This document shows, one piece after another, positions 35,774-44,986 of a stretch of DNA of 64,000 nucleotides; position 1 is the stretch's first letter; each line of letters starts with the position of its first letter. The stretch spans positions 47,703-111,702 of the forward strand of contig NZ_BOOW01000049.1 of the NCBI RefSeq assembly GCF_016863435.1, read 5' to 3'. Source of the DNA: Sinosporangium siamense. Its GTDB lineage: Bacteria > Actinomycetota > Actinomycetes > Streptosporangiales > Streptosporangiaceae. The translations under genes were made by a program, and so were the position numbers. Below the pieces are notes generated by a model. It ran no database searches, was not told the DNA's origin, and saw only the letters and a program-made list of their open reading frames with translations.

Positions 35774-36403
35774 CTATATGAGGATGTCGGCGTCGGTGCG
35801 GGCGCGCAGTTCGGCCTGGGTGACGCCGGGGGCGATGTCGAGCGGGGCCAGGCCGTGCGGGGTGATGTCGAAGACGCCCAGCTCGGTGACGATGCGGTGC
35901 ACGCACGCCCGGCCGGTGAGGGGCAGGGTGCACTCGCGCACGATCTTCGGGGAGCCGTCCTTGGCCGTGTGGCTCATGATCACCATGACGGTGCGGGCGC
36001 CGTGGATCAGGTCCATCGCCCCGCCCATGCCCTTGACGAGTTTGCCGGGGACCATCCAGTTGGCGAGGTCGCCTCGGGCGGAGACCTGCATGGCGCCGAG
36101 CACGGCCACGTCGATGCGGCCGCCGCGGATCATGCCGAACGACAGGGAGGAGTCGAAGAACGACGCCCCGGGCAGCACGGTCACGGTCTCCTTGCCGGCG
36201 TTGATGAGTTCGGGGTCCACCTCGGCCTCACGAGGGTAGGGGCCGACGCCGAGGATGCCGTTCTCCGAGTGGAGGGTCACCGCGACGCCGGGCGGCAGGA
36301 AGGAGGGGATGCGGGTGGGGAGCCCGACGCCGAGGTTCACGTAGTCGCCGTCGCGCAGCTCCGCCGCGGCCCGCGCGATCATCTGCTCACGGGTCCAGCT
36401 CAT
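35774..36403 (-). CDS. pcaJ: 3-oxoadipate CoA-transferase subunit B
   Basis: A 209-residue beta subunit of class I CoA-transferases. The catalytic Glu lies in [14 protein letters not shown], and [18 protein letters not shown] precedes it. It moves CoA from succinyl-CoA to 3-oxoadipate together with PcaI. ATG 36403 overlaps the pcaI stop (ATGA). The gene ends 44 bp before pcaF. Confidence 0.92.
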   Translation of the reverse strand: MSWTREQMIARAAAELRDGDYVNLGVGLPTRIPSFLPPGVAVTLHSENGILGVGPYPREAEVDPELINAGKETVTVLPGASFFDSSLSFGMIRGGRIDVAVLGAMQVSARGDLANWMVPGKLVKGMGGAMDLIHGARTVMVIMSHTAKDGSPKIVRECTLPLTGRACVHRIVTELGVFDITPHGLAPLDIAPGVTQAELRARTDADILI

Positions 36404-37161
36404 GGGATGACGGTCCTCTTCTCGACGTATTTGGCGGCGGCCTGCTTGGGGGTGAGGGGCACGACCCGGTCGACGAACACGCCGGGCAGGTGGATGTGGT
36501 CGGGGTCGAGGGCGCCGGGCTCGACCAGCCGCTCGACCTCGGCGACGGTGATGCGGCCGGCCATCGCGGCGAGCGGGTTGAAGTTCCTGGCCGCCCTTCT
36601 GAAGACGAGGTTGCCCTCGCGGTCGCCTGCGGCCGCTCTGACCAGTGCGTAGTCGGTGGTGATGGCGCGTTCCAGGATGTACGGCACGCCGTCGAACTCG
36701 CGCACCTCCTTGGGAGGGGAGGCCACGGCCACCGTGCCGTCGGGGGCGTGGCGCCACGGCAGCCCGCCGTTTGCGACCGCGGTGCCGACGCCTGCGGGGG
36801 TGTAGAAGGCGGGGATGCCGGTGCCCCCGGCGCGCAGCCGTTCGGCGAGGCTGCCCTGCGGGGTCAGCTCGACCTCCAGCTCGCCGGCGAGATATTGGCG
36901 GGCGAACTCCTTGTTCTCCCCGATGTAGGACGCGATGACGCGGCCGATGCGCCGGTCGGCCAGCAGCACGCCGAGGCCGCCGCCGTCCACTCCGCAGTTG
37001 TTCGACACCACGCTGATGCCGCTCACGCCCGAGGCGTGGAGCGCCTCGATCAACACGGCGGGGATGCCGCTGAGGCCGAAGCCGCCGACCGCGAACGACG
37101 CGCCGTCGCGCACGTCGGCCAGCGCCTCCCCGGCAGTGGCGATCACTTTGTCTCTGGGCAC
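36400..37161 (-). CDS. pcaI: 3-oxoadipate CoA-transferase subunit A
   Basis: A 253-residue alpha subunit with the glycine-rich [20 protein letters not shown] and the CoA-site block [20 protein letters not shown]. It is the first gene of the pca operon. GTG 37161 has GGAG four bases ahead, which is close but workable. The promoter and operator lie in the 114-bp gap before the divergent regulator. Confidence 0.92.
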   Translation of the reverse strand: MPRDKVIATAGEALADVRDGASFAVGGFGLSGIPAVLIEALHASGVSGISVVSNNCGVDGGGLGVLLADRRIGRVIASYIGENKEFARQYLAGELEVELTPQGSLAERLRAGGTGIPAFYTPAGVGTAVANGGLPWRHAPDGTVAVASPPKEVREFDGVPYILERAITTDYALVRAAAGDREGNLVFRRAARNFNPLAAMAGRITVAEVERLVEPGALDPDHIHLPGVFVDRVVPLTPKQAAAKYVEKRTVIP

Positions 37162-37186
37162 GACGCTCCACTTCGGTGTTCGCTGA

Positions 37187-37202
37187 GTGAACTAAAGTTC
37201 AC
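37187..37202. promoter_or_regulatory. Palindromic operator of the pca promoters
   Basis: GTGAACTAAAGTTCAC is a perfect 16-bp palindrome preceded by TTCGCTGA. It lies at about +6 to +21 of the predicted pcaI promoter and between the putative -35 and -10 of the regulator gene. Almost the same site is found upstream of pobA at 39960. Confidence 0.75.
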
Positions 37203-37214
37203 TATTCTGGTTCG

Positions 37215-37243
37215 AGTATGTGGAGCGGAACGACTCCTGTCAA
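37215..37243 (-). promoter_or_regulatory. Predicted promoter of the pca operon
   Basis: On the minus strand TTGACA (37243-37238) and CATACT (37220-37215) are separated by 17 bp. Transcription would start near 37208, just before the palindrome, so a protein bound there would block it. Confidence 0.6.
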
Positions 37244-37275
37244 AGTGCTTGCAGCCGATTTCGAGGAGGACGCCG

Positions 37276-38736
37276 ATGGAGCAGGCCGGCACAGTCGAGC
37301 GCGGCCTGGCCGTGCTGCGCGCGACGGCAGCCGCGTCGGGGCGGCGGATGCGCGCGACCGACCTGGTGCGCGACACCGGCCTGGCGCGCTCGACCGTCGA
37401 CCGGGTGCTGGCGACCCTCGCCCACCTCGGCTATGTGCGCGCGGAGGGGCGCGACGTGCTGCTCACCCCGCGCCTGATGGAGTTCGGCGAGGCGTACCTC
37501 GCCTGCGGCGGCCTGCGCGACCTCCTCGCCCCGCAGGCCGAGGAGCTGGCAGGGAAGCTCGACGAGTCGGTGTCGCTGGCCGTGCCCGACGGCGACGGGG
37601 TGCGTTTCATCGCGCAGTTCACCCGGCGGCGCGCCATGTCGGTGGCGTTCCGGGTGGGAGACCTGCTGCCGGCCCGCCGCTGCGCCGCCGGTCTGGCGCT
37701 GCTCGACCCGGACGCGCCGTTCGCCGTCGACGACCAGCTCGTCGAGCCGGGCCTGATCGCGGTCGCCGCCCCCGTCCGGGACCCCGCCGGTCGGCCGGTC
37801 TGCGCGCTCAGCGTGGTCAGCCACACAAGCAGGCACACCGTCGCCGGCCTGCGCGACCACGCCCTGCCCCGGCTCCGGCAGACGGTCGAGGCGATGGAGG
37901 CGGCGCTGCGCCGTCCCGCGCCGCCGCCTCGCCTCGCCGCCGCCGTGGACACCTCGCGGTCCGTCAAGGAGGAGCTCGGGGCGGGCTATCTACAGTCGCT
38001 GGCCCGCGGCCTGGCCGTGCTGGTGTCGCTCGGCGCGGCGCGCGGCGGTCTCACCCAGGCCGACGCCGCGAAGGTCACCGGTCTGCCGCGAGCCACCGTA
38101 CGGCGGGCGATCCAGAGCCTGGAACAGGTCGGATACGTAGGTCCCGGGGAGCAGGCTCGCTATGTCCTGCTGCCGCGCGTGCTTGAGCTGGGATATGCCC
38201 ATCTGTCCGGCCTGTCCTTCGCCGAGGTCGTGCAGCCGCACCTCGCCGACCTGGTCGCCCGCATCGGCGAGTCCGCCTCGATGGCCGTGCTCTCCGGCCA
38301 GGACGTCGTCTACGTGGCGCGGGTGCCGGTGGCCCGCATCATGAGCGTCGACATCACCGTCGGCACCCGCTTCCCGGCCCACGCCACCTCGATGGGCCGG
38401 GTCCTGCTGTCGGAGTGGCCCGCCGACCGCCTCGCCGCGCTCCCGCTGCGGCGGCTGACCCGGCACACGATCATCACCCACGACGAGCTGGCGGCAGCCG
38501 TACGCCGGGCGGCGCGCGACGGCCACGCCCTCGTCGACCAGGAGCTGGAGGAGGGGGTGCGCTCCCTAGCGGTGCCGGTCCGCGACGGTGGCGGCACGAT
38601 CGTCGCGGCGCTCAACGTCGGCGTGCACGCCGGGCGCGTCAGCGTGGAGGAGCTGCACGACCGCGTCCTGCCGGCCCTCACCGCGACCGCCGCCGCCATC
38701 GAGGCCGATCTGGCCCTCACCCGCGCACTGCCGTGA
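37276..38736 (+). CDS. pcaR: Tandem IclR-family regulator of the pca genes
   Basis: A 486-residue protein made of two complete IclR units. The first has the HTH RATDLVRDTGLARSTVDRVL and a C-terminal effector domain; the second begins LARGLAVLVSLGAARGGLTQ with HTH ADAAKVTGLPRATVRRAIQS and ends with the effector block ATSMGRVLLSEWPAD. IclR proteins of the PcaR/PobR/PcaU group normally have one unit (about 250 residues) and act on aromatic-acid pathways. ATG 37276 has GAGGAGG seven bases ahead. It is divergent from pcaI with the palindrome between, so it probably controls both. Confidence 0.88.
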   Translation: MEQAGTVERGLAVLRATAAASGRRMRATDLVRDTGLARSTVDRVLATLAHLGYVRAEGRDVLLTPRLMEFGEAYLACGGLRDLLAPQAEELAGKLDESVSLAVPDGDGVRFIAQFTRRRAMSVAFRVGDLLPARRCAAGLALLDPDAPFAVDDQLVEPGLIAVAAPVRDPAGRPVCALSVVSHTSRHTVAGLRDHALPRLRQTVEAMEAALRRPAPPPRLAAAVDTSRSVKEELGAGYLQSLARGLAVLVSLGAARGGLTQADAAKVTGLPRATVRRAIQSLEQVGYVGPGEQARYVLLPRVLELGYAHLSGLSFAEVVQPHLADLVARIGESASMAVLSGQDVVYVARVPVARIMSVDITVGTRFPAHATSMGRVLLSEWPADRLAALPLRRLTRHTIITHDELAAAVRRAARDGHALVDQELEEGVRSLAVPVRDGGGTIVAALNVGVHAGRVSVEELHDRVLPALTATAAAIEADLALTRALP

Positions 38737-38747
38737 CGCGTGGCCTG

Positions 38748-39937
38748 TCAGGTGGCGAACGGCAGGCCCGTGTAGTTCTCGGCCGGCTCGGCCGCCGCGT
38801 GCGGTGAATCCGCCAGCCGCTCCAGTTGCGAGAGCTGAAGCCGGGTGTCGAACGGCGACTGGCCCGGATCGGTGTGCATCGTGGTGGTCATGGAGTAGGA
38901 GAAGTGCTCGGCCCGCCAGACGCGCCGCAGACAGGTGCCGGAGTAGGCGTCGAGCAGTTCGGCCGAGCCCGTGTCGCGGTGGAGGATGAGGGCGCGGGCG
39001 AAGACCGTCACGTCGGACACGGCCAGGTTGAGGCCCTTGGCCCCGGTCGGGGGGACGATGTGGGCGGCGTCGCCCGCGAGGAACAGCCGGCCGAACCGCA
39101 TCGGCTCGGTGACCTGGCTGCGCATCGGGAGGACGGCCTTGCCGCTGATCGGGCCGCGCTTCAGCCGCCATTCCGGGTGGGAGGTCAGGGCGAGACGGGT
39201 GTCGAGTTCGTCCCAGACGCGTTCGTCCGGCCAGCCGGCCGGGTCGGTGCCGGCCGGGACCTGGAGATAGAGGCGGCTGACCTCGGGTGAGCGCATGCTG
39301 GCGAGGGCGAAACCACGCGGCGAGTGGGCGTAGACGAGCTCGCCGTAGACCGGCGGCGCCTGGGCGAGGATGCCCAGCCACGAGTATGGCTAGGTCCGCT
39401 TGAAGGTCGTGCGCACCCGCTCGGGCACGGCGCGGCGGGCCACGCCGTGGAAGCCGTCGCACCCGACGACATAGTCGCAGCTGCGAGTGTGTTCCCTGCC
39501 CTCGTGGAGATAGCGGATCACCGGGCGCTCGGTGCCGGCTCCCTCCACCGCGCGCACCTCGGCCTCGAAGGCGAGCGGACCGCCGTCGCGCAGTTGGAGC
39601 GCCACGAGGTCCTTGACGACCTCGGTCTGGGCGTAGACCATCACGCGCCTGCCGCCGGTGAGCGCGGGGAAGTCGAGGTGGTGCGCCCGGCCGGCGAACC
39701 GGAGGTCGATGCCGTCGTGGACCAGCCCCTCGCGGTCCATGCGCTCACCCGCTCCGGCCGCGCGCAGGATGTCGACCGTGCCCTGTTCGAGGATGCCCGC
39801 GCGCTGGCGGCGCTCCACGTAGGCGCGGTCGCGGGCTTCCAGGGTCACCGAGTCGATGCCCGCGTTGTGCAGCAGCCGGGCCAGCAGCAGCCCGGCGGGC
39901 CCGCGCCGACGATGCCGACCGTGGTGTGGGGTGTCAT
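38748..39937 (-). pseudogene. pobA: 4-hydroxybenzoate 3-monooxygenase, frameshifted and with an amber stop
   Basis: A flavoprotein hydroxylase with two lesions. ATG 39937 gives MTPHTTVGIVGAGP, the FAD fold, but one base is lost in the G/C run at about 39891-39902, so the continuation (AGLLLARLLHNAGIDSVTLE) is in another frame. At 39390-39392 a TAG interrupts the frame: VRTTFKRT, stop, then PYSWLGILAQAPPVYGELVY; the homologous residue is Tyr, so TAC to TAG explains it. The rest, including the second FAD motif LFLAGDAAHIVPPTGAKGL, is normal. Intact, it would make protocatechuate for the pca operon. Confidence 0.9.
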
Positions 39938-39959
39938 GAGGGGAATCCGCGTTCGCTCA

Positions 39960-39975
39960 GTGAACTAGAGTTCAT
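39960..39975. promoter_or_regulatory. Palindromic operator upstream of pobA
   Basis: GTGAACTAGAGTTCAT, preceded by TTCGCTCA, matches the pca operator at 37187 in all but two of 16 positions, including most of the flanking bases. It is 23 bp upstream of the pobA start codon, so the same IclR protein probably controls both. Confidence 0.7.
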
Positions 39976-40147
39976 TTTTATCCGGAGTGTGGATTCCCGC
40001 ACCATGTCGTGTCAATGGCCGCAGGGGGAGGCGGCATGCTCGGGGGATTTATCTGTTCTCGGTGGCGGTGCGGGCCGGCAAGCCGATGTGACGGAGGCTC
40101 GACCTGCGCGGCACCGGCACCGGGGTCTGCGTCGCGGGGCGACTCCG

Positions 40148-40237
40148 CCTGGGTCTCAGGCGCGCGGGCCGAAGGGTCTCCGAGCCGCGCACCTTCGAGG
40201 GCAGGCAGCCTGGCTCTCAGGCGCGCGGGCCGAAGGC
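40148..40237. repeat. 30-bp direct repeat including the end of the TetR gene
   Basis: Copies at 40148-40177 and 40208-40237 share CTCAGGCGCGCGGGCCGAAG and flanking bases, 60 bp apart. The second copy contains the last codons and stop of the TetR gene, so its 3' end has been duplicated downstream. Confidence 0.8.
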
Positions 40238-40819
40238 GCGGAGGACGGCCTCGACCAGGCCGTCGGCGAATTCGGGGGTGAGCGGGCCGGAGCGCAGGAG
40301 CCACCGCTGGTAGAGGGGCCCGTAGAGCATCTCGGCCATGAGGTCGAGATCGGCGTCGGGGGAGAGCTGCCCGGCATGCCGTGCGCTGCGGAGCCGGGCC
40401 CGCATGACCTCGTCGGTGGGGGCCGCCAGCTTTTCGTTGTAGGCCTCGGCGAGGGCCGGATCGTTGATGATCTCGGTGTTGAGGGCGCGGATGGGCGCCT
40501 CGAAAGCGGGTGTGGCGAACTCCTCCATGGTCTCGCGCATCACGAGCTTGAGGTCCGCCTCGATGTCACCGGTGTCGGGCAGCTCGACGGCCCCCTCCTC
40601 GGTCTCGATCAGGGCGACGAACGATTCCAGGACCACGAACCCCTTCGACGGCCACCAGCGGTAGATCGTCTGCTTGCCCACACCGGCCCGGGAGGCGATG
40701 GCCTCGATGGTCACCTTGGCGTAGCCGACCTCCGCGATCAGCTCGCGGGTGGCGGTGAGGATCGCCTGCCGGGACTGCTCGTTGCGGCGGGCGGAGTTTG
40801 GGGCCTTGTGCGCTTTCAT
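40217..40819 (-). CDS. TetR-family transcriptional repressor
   Basis: A 200-residue TetR protein. The N-terminal HTH is clear: AILTATRELIAEVGYAKVTI, EAIASRAGVGKQTIYRWWPS. The C-terminal domain resembles the TetR_C group with LYGPLYQRWLLRSGPL. The ligand is unknown. ATG 40819 is preferred over the GTG three codons upstream. A large palindrome is 18 bp upstream of the start, so it probably represses itself. The only other nearby genes are pobA (same direction) and a tiny frame. Confidence 0.88.
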   Translation of the reverse strand: MKAHKAPNSARRNEQSRQAILTATRELIAEVGYAKVTIEAIASRAGVGKQTIYRWWPSKGFVVLESFVALIETEEGAVELPDTGDIEADLKLVMRETMEEFATPAFEAPIRALNTEIINDPALAEAYNEKLAAPTDEVMRARLRSARHAGQLSPDADLDLMAEMLYGPLYQRWLLRSGPLTPEFADGLVEAVLRAFGPRA

Positions 40820-40836
40820 GGCGCACACGCTACGAC

Positions 40837-40863
40837 AAAGACGAGGCGAGACGACTCGTCTTT
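40837..40863. promoter_or_regulatory. TetR operator-like palindrome
   Basis: AAAGACGAG and CTCGTCTTT, a perfect 9-bp inverted repeat with a 9-bp spacer, lies 18 bp upstream of the TetR start codon. The length fits TetR operators. Confidence 0.7.
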
Positions 40864-40923
40864 ACAGCGGGCCGGGGGCGGGTCAAAGGCATCTGACGAC
40901 GCCGACCCCGCCAAGGCGGCCGA

Positions 40924-41060
40924 TGAAGGTGGTCGGCATGGAGACCCCGCCGAATCGACTGATCGTCGGCGGCGTCGCCTACGGCAAGGTCCGCCGGCTC
41001 ATCCGGGACCGCGAGGCGGAACATGCGGACTGGGAGGAGCTGAGCCGCGAAGGCGACTAG
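40924..41060 (+). CDS. Possible 45-residue small protein
   Basis: Codons from ATG 40924 give MKVVGMETPPNRLIVGGVAY then a charged helix (GKVRRLIRDREAEHADWEEL). No ribosome-binding site of good quality is present. An ATG at 40939 would also work. It is divergent from tetR and its stop overlaps the end of the GTPase gene by four bases. The strongly charged C-terminus looks protein-like, but I cannot exclude chance. Confidence 0.35.
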
Positions 41061-42751
41061 CCCAGCACGCCGAACCACGACAACACCAGCAGGCTGAGGC
41101 CGAGCATCACCGACGCCGACATCATGAAGGTGACGGCGGCGAGGCTTCGCCGTACGACGACATAGCCCAGTGGAGCACTGCCCTCGGGGCGGGGTCTGGC
41201 GGTCCACGGGGCGGCATGGGGGCCGCCGGTGGTCAGCTCGGGAGGACGGGAGGCGGCGTCGTTCAGGGGGAGCCCGGTCAGCCAGCCGATGAGACGGGAG
41301 ATCTGCCCCGGCTCCGGAGGAAACCCCGACAGGTGGTAGCGCGCCTCGACCCCCCGGTTGGCGAGTTCACGCACGATGTTGCCGAGCCCCATGGCGGTCA
41401 GCCAGCCCGCCAGGTCGTCGTCCACGCCCGCGCCGAGGCTCGTCTGGCGCAGCAGGTCGGCCTTGGAGAGCACGACCGCCACCCGCCGCTGGCCGCCGCC
41501 GTCGGCGCGGCCGGACAACTCGTTGTGCAGCCGGTTGAAGGTGTCGGAGGGGTGCTCGGGGGACAGGCTCACCCCCTTGGCGGTGAGGGCGCGGCGTTCG
41601 TCGTCGAGCAGCCGCTCCTGGATGTCGGGGAGGGCGAAAGGGTCGATCACCATGATGAGGGCCTCGCCGTGCGCTAGGTAGCGCAACTCCTCGACCTTGC
41701 TCGCCCCGGTGTAATGCTCGCCTGAGGGGTCGAACAGGTAGATGATCCTGTCGTTCCGCTTCAACGTCACATCCAGGATCACCGCTCTCGGCAGGTCGGG
41801 CGGGGTCTTGGTGACCCTGCCGGTGGCGAGTTCGCGGCGGAGCTGCCGATAGGCCCGTTCGTCGCCCTCGTCGGCGAGGCGCACCCGCCCGCCGGCGGCG
41901 TCGACCGCGCTGTGCAGGGCGTCGACCGCCATGGCGAGGAAGGTGGTCTTGCCCGCGTCGGGCCCGCCGACCAGCGGCATCGGTTCGACGCGGACCCGGC
42001 CGATGCGGCCGGGCAGCCGCCGGTCGCAGTCGGGGCAGTAGGCGTGGAGGCGGTGCCTGCCGAGCACGACGGAGGTGGGCAGGCGGGTGCCGCACCGGCA
42101 GACGTGCCACAACGCGCCGTCGAGGTTGGCGGTCAGGCGCCGGTGCCTGGCGTCGCAGGTGGGGCACGCGTAGACGGGAAGCGCGAACCTCGCGTAGCAC
42201 CGGGGGTAGGGGCACGCCTGCAGGATGCGCCTGACCAGCATGTGGCCCTGTTCGACGAGGCGGAGCACCCCGGCGCAGGGCAGCCAGACGAGCAGCCCGC
42301 AGGCGACCGCGACGCCCGAGCCGGCCGCGGCGAGGAGCGCGGTGGCGGCCACCGGCAGGGCCGAGGCCACGATGCCGCCGCTGACCCCGGCCCAGACGGG
42401 CAGCAGCAGCCACGCGGTCTTCTCCCGGGGCAGAATCCGGCCTGCCGCCGCGAGCGCCTGCGCGGCCTTGCCCGACAGCACGGGGCGCGCCTGCCGCACG
42501 ATCGACCGCCAGTCCCGCCAGACCTGGGCGGTCAGATAGTGGCGGTAGGCGGGATCCCGGTCCTGCTCCTGCGGCACAGGAGACAGGCCCGACGCCGTGC
42601 CGGGCAGCAGCACCATCGCGACCTGCCGGCAGTAGAGCACGATCAGTGTGGCCGTGGCGGCGAGCAGAGAGAGCGGAAACAGCACCAGTCCCGCCATGAC
42701 GGACAGGCCCATGACGAGCACCCAGAAGAAGATCAGAGGCCCGTACCCCAT
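41057..42751 (-). CDS. Membrane-anchored zinc-ribbon GTPase of the double-GTPase (DO-GTPase) type
   Basis: A 564-residue protein. It has two membrane hairpins (PLIFFWVLVMGLSVMAGLVL near the start, then WLLLPVWAGVSGGIVASALP), Cys-rich ribbons (CPYPRCYARF, YACPTCDARH, CRCGTRLP, YCPDCDRRLPG), then a TRAFAC-like GTPase: Walker A VGGPDAGKTTFL, G3-like YLFDPSGEHY and G4-like VVLSKADLLRQ. A last helix (MSASVMLGLSLLVLSWFGVL) ends it. Families of this sort occur as pairs with GAP1 proteins. ATG 42751 overlaps the GAP1 stop. It is the last gene of the operon. Confidence 0.75.
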   Translation of the reverse strand: MGYGPLIFFWVLVMGLSVMAGLVLFPLSLLAATATLIVLYCRQVAMVLLPGTASGLSPVPQEQDRDPAYRHYLTAQVWRDWRSIVRQARPVLSGKAAQALAAAGRILPREKTAWLLLPVWAGVSGGIVASALPVAATALLAAAGSGVAVACGLLVWLPCAGVLRLVEQGHMLVRRILQACPYPRCYARFALPVYACPTCDARHRRLTANLDGALWHVCRCGTRLPTSVVLGRHRLHAYCPDCDRRLPGRIGRVRVEPMPLVGGPDAGKTTFLAMAVDALHSAVDAAGGRVRLADEGDERAYRQLRRELATGRVTKTPPDLPRAVILDVTLKRNDRIIYLFDPSGEHYTGASKVEELRYLAHGEALIMVIDPFALPDIQERLLDDERRALTAKGVSLSPEHPSDTFNRLHNELSGRADGGGQRRVAVVLSKADLLRQTSLGAGVDDDLAGWLTAMGLGNIVRELANRGVEARYHLSGFPPEPGQISRLIGWLTGLPLNDAASRPPELTTGGPHAAPWTARPRPEGSAPLGYVVVRRSLAAVTFMMSASVMLGLSLLVLSWFGVLG

Positions 42752-44982
42752 CAGCGCCGGCCCCACTTCGGCCACCGCGACCTGGTGAACTCCTTCAACC
42801 CGGCCGCGAGGTCCGGGTCCTTCTTGAAGCGGCCCTCCAGCGAGGTGAACGCCGTCCAGCCGTTCACCAGGTCGTGCGCCCACCCGGCCAGCCGGGGGAT
42901 GTCGGCGCCGGCGCGGCGGAGCCGGATCGCGATCTCCAGCAGCGCCGCCTGCTCGTCCCGGTTGTGCTTGGCGGCCAGCCAGCTCGCCAGGAGCCAGTCC
43001 TGTGCGTCGTCGTCCAGCCGGCGCAGCAGTGTGGCGCGGACGGCGGGGGAACAGCGGGTGAGCACCTTGGCCGCCGCCGCGTGGACGGCGCCGGCGAAGC
43101 CGGCGTCGGCGCGCTCCGTCAGCCGGGTGAGCCGCTCGACCTCCTTGACGATGCGCTCGACGGCCCGCAGCTCGGGCAGCTTCATCACGATCAGCACCGC
43201 CTCGGCGTCGCCGACGGGCAGGTCGGGAACGCCGGCCTCCAGCACCGCCCTGGCGATGCTCCTGCTCTCCGCGGCCGTGACGCCGTAGTGGGTGAAGACC
43301 CGCGCGGGCACCGCGGACAACGTGGGGGAGAGGCGCAGCAGACCACCCCACTCCGCGAGGAGGTGGCGGCACTCTTCGGCCTTCGGGCGCTCGCGCCAGA
43401 CGCCGGCGAGGGCCGCCTCACGCTCCGCGGGCACACCCGGCGAGGGCGGCAGCCGTATCAGCCCCTCGGTGGCCCCCGCCCGGTCGATCATGCCGGCCGC
43501 GAACAACGCGCGGATCACCGTGATGAGGGTGAGCGGCGCCGACTCCAGGGACATGCCGTCGAGCAACCCCCGGACCTGCGGCGTGAGCAGGCGGGCCCGG
43601 ACGTCCGGCGGAGTGCGTTCGAGCCCGTCGATGAGGCCGTCCACCAGCGGCTCCCGCCATCGCGGCGGCGCCGCCGCGATCTCCTCGGCGAGGCCGGGGC
43701 ACTCACGCACCACGAGCACGGCCGTCGCGCGGGCCAGCTCACCGGCGGGAAGCGGCAGGTCGCCGCGGTCGGCGACACGCAGGACCGCACTGAGGTCCGC
43801 GAGGCCGGCGGCGGAGCGCAACCGCCCGCACGCGGCCTCGACCAGCTCGCGGACGTGATGCCCGGGCAGGCGGCGAGTGGGGACGGGGACGTCCGGATCC
43901 CGCAGGGCCAGCAGCATCAGCCGCGCGGCGCACGGGTCGGCCGCCTCGGGCGGCCCGTGCTCCACCGCGGCGGCGGCCAGGACAGGCCCCAGCCGGTGCG
44001 CCTGCTCCCCGAGGGCCGACCACACCCACTCGGGCACCGGCGCCGCGAGCAGCCCGGCGACCGCCTCCTGCTCCTGGGGTGAGATCTCACCCCCCGACAC
44101 GCACAGCGTGACCAGCGCCGCCGCGGTCTCCGGGTCGGCCGGGCCGAACGCCCCGAGCTCGTCGAGGCCGTCGAGGTTCATCGCCCGCCACAGCTCGACC
44201 GCCGTCGCGGCGAACCTGCCGAGCTCGACCGGCGCCGCCGCCCGGTCGAGCATCACCACCGCGGCGTCGAGGTCGGCGGGCAGCCACACGTCCGGCGTCG
44301 TGCCGATCACGATCTGCGGGGCCGAGGCGGGGTCGCCGCTGTAGGTGACGAACGTCAGCCGCCGCACCACCTCCCACGGAAAGGAATAGGAGAGCGCGGC
44401 GATCCACCGCACGATCTCCTCGACGTCGGCGGCGACCAGCAGCAGGCGCCCGTGCCCGCCGACGAGGGCGCGGCGGGAGAGTTCGAGCAGCGCGCCGAGC
44501 CGATGATAGGCGGCGGGCCCGCCGGACCGCAGCCACAGGCCCACCGACTCCGGGTCAAGCACCGGTCCCGGCGGCAGGTCGTCCAGCACCGGCAGCGCCG
44601 AGCCGGGAGCGCCGGGGGAGTCGGCCCAGAGCGGGGCCCGCCACAACTCGATCGGGCGCAGCCCCACGAGGTCGTCCTCCTCCAGCACCAGCGCGTGCCC
44701 GAGGAAGTTGCCGAACCTGCCGGAGTAGTCCTGCCCGAGGTAGACGCAGCGGGCGAGGGCGAACCTCTCCCCGGCCGGGCCGTATGCCATCGCCGCCGGC
44801 ATGGCGCCGATCTGCGCGGCGGAGGGCGCGGTCGGCGCGCTGGGCGGAGGGCGATAGCTCAGATAGGGCGCGACCTGGGCCGCCGCCCCGTCGGGCAGGC
44901 CGGGGGAGGCCGCTGTGAACTGGAATCCGGCGCGGCCCGTGGGGCCGGCCTCGGCCGAGGTGTAGTGGAGCTGCCAGGCCAC
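42751..44982 (-). CDS. GAP1-like (GTPase-associated protein 1) protein
   Basis: A 743-residue protein. The start AWQLHYTSAEAGPTGRAGFQ and YLSYRPPPSAPTAPSAAQIG, with GNFLGHALVLEEDDLVGLRP, match the GAP1 N-terminal region that always accompanies DO-GTPases. A long helical middle and C-terminal part follows (GEISPQEQEAVAGLLAAPVP). GTG 44982 has GGAGG seven bases ahead; the frame extends further upstream but inside the previous gene. It probably acts as adaptor or regulator of the two flanking GTPases. Biochemical function is unknown. Confidence 0.72.
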   Translation of the reverse strand: MAWQLHYTSAEAGPTGRAGFQFTAASPGLPDGAAAQVAPYLSYRPPPSAPTAPSAAQIGAMPAAMAYGPAGERFALARCVYLGQDYSGRFGNFLGHALVLEEDDLVGLRPIELWRAPLWADSPGAPGSALPVLDDLPPGPVLDPESVGLWLRSGGPAAYHRLGALLELSRRALVGGHGRLLLVAADVEEIVRWIAALSYSFPWEVVRRLTFVTYSGDPASAPQIVIGTTPDVWLPADLDAAVVMLDRAAAPVELGRFAATAVELWRAMNLDGLDELGAFGPADPETAAALVTLCVSGGEISPQEQEAVAGLLAAPVPEWVWSALGEQAHRLGPVLAAAAVEHGPPEAADPCAARLMLLALRDPDVPVPTRRLPGHHVRELVEAACGRLRSAAGLADLSAVLRVADRGDLPLPAGELARATAVLVVRECPGLAEEIAAAPPRWREPLVDGLIDGLERTPPDVRARLLTPQVRGLLDGMSLESAPLTLITVIRALFAAGMIDRAGATEGLIRLPPSPGVPAEREAALAGVWRERPKAEECRHLLAEWGGLLRLSPTLSAVPARVFTHYGVTAAESRSIARAVLEAGVPDLPVGDAEAVLIVMKLPELRAVERIVKEVERLTRLTERADAGFAGAVHAAAAKVLTRCSPAVRATLLRRLDDDAQDWLLASWLAAKHNRDEQAALLEIAIRLRRAGADIPRLAGWAHDLVNGWTAFTSLEGRFKKDPDLAAGLKEFTRSRWPKWGRR

Positions 44983-44986
44983 CGGG

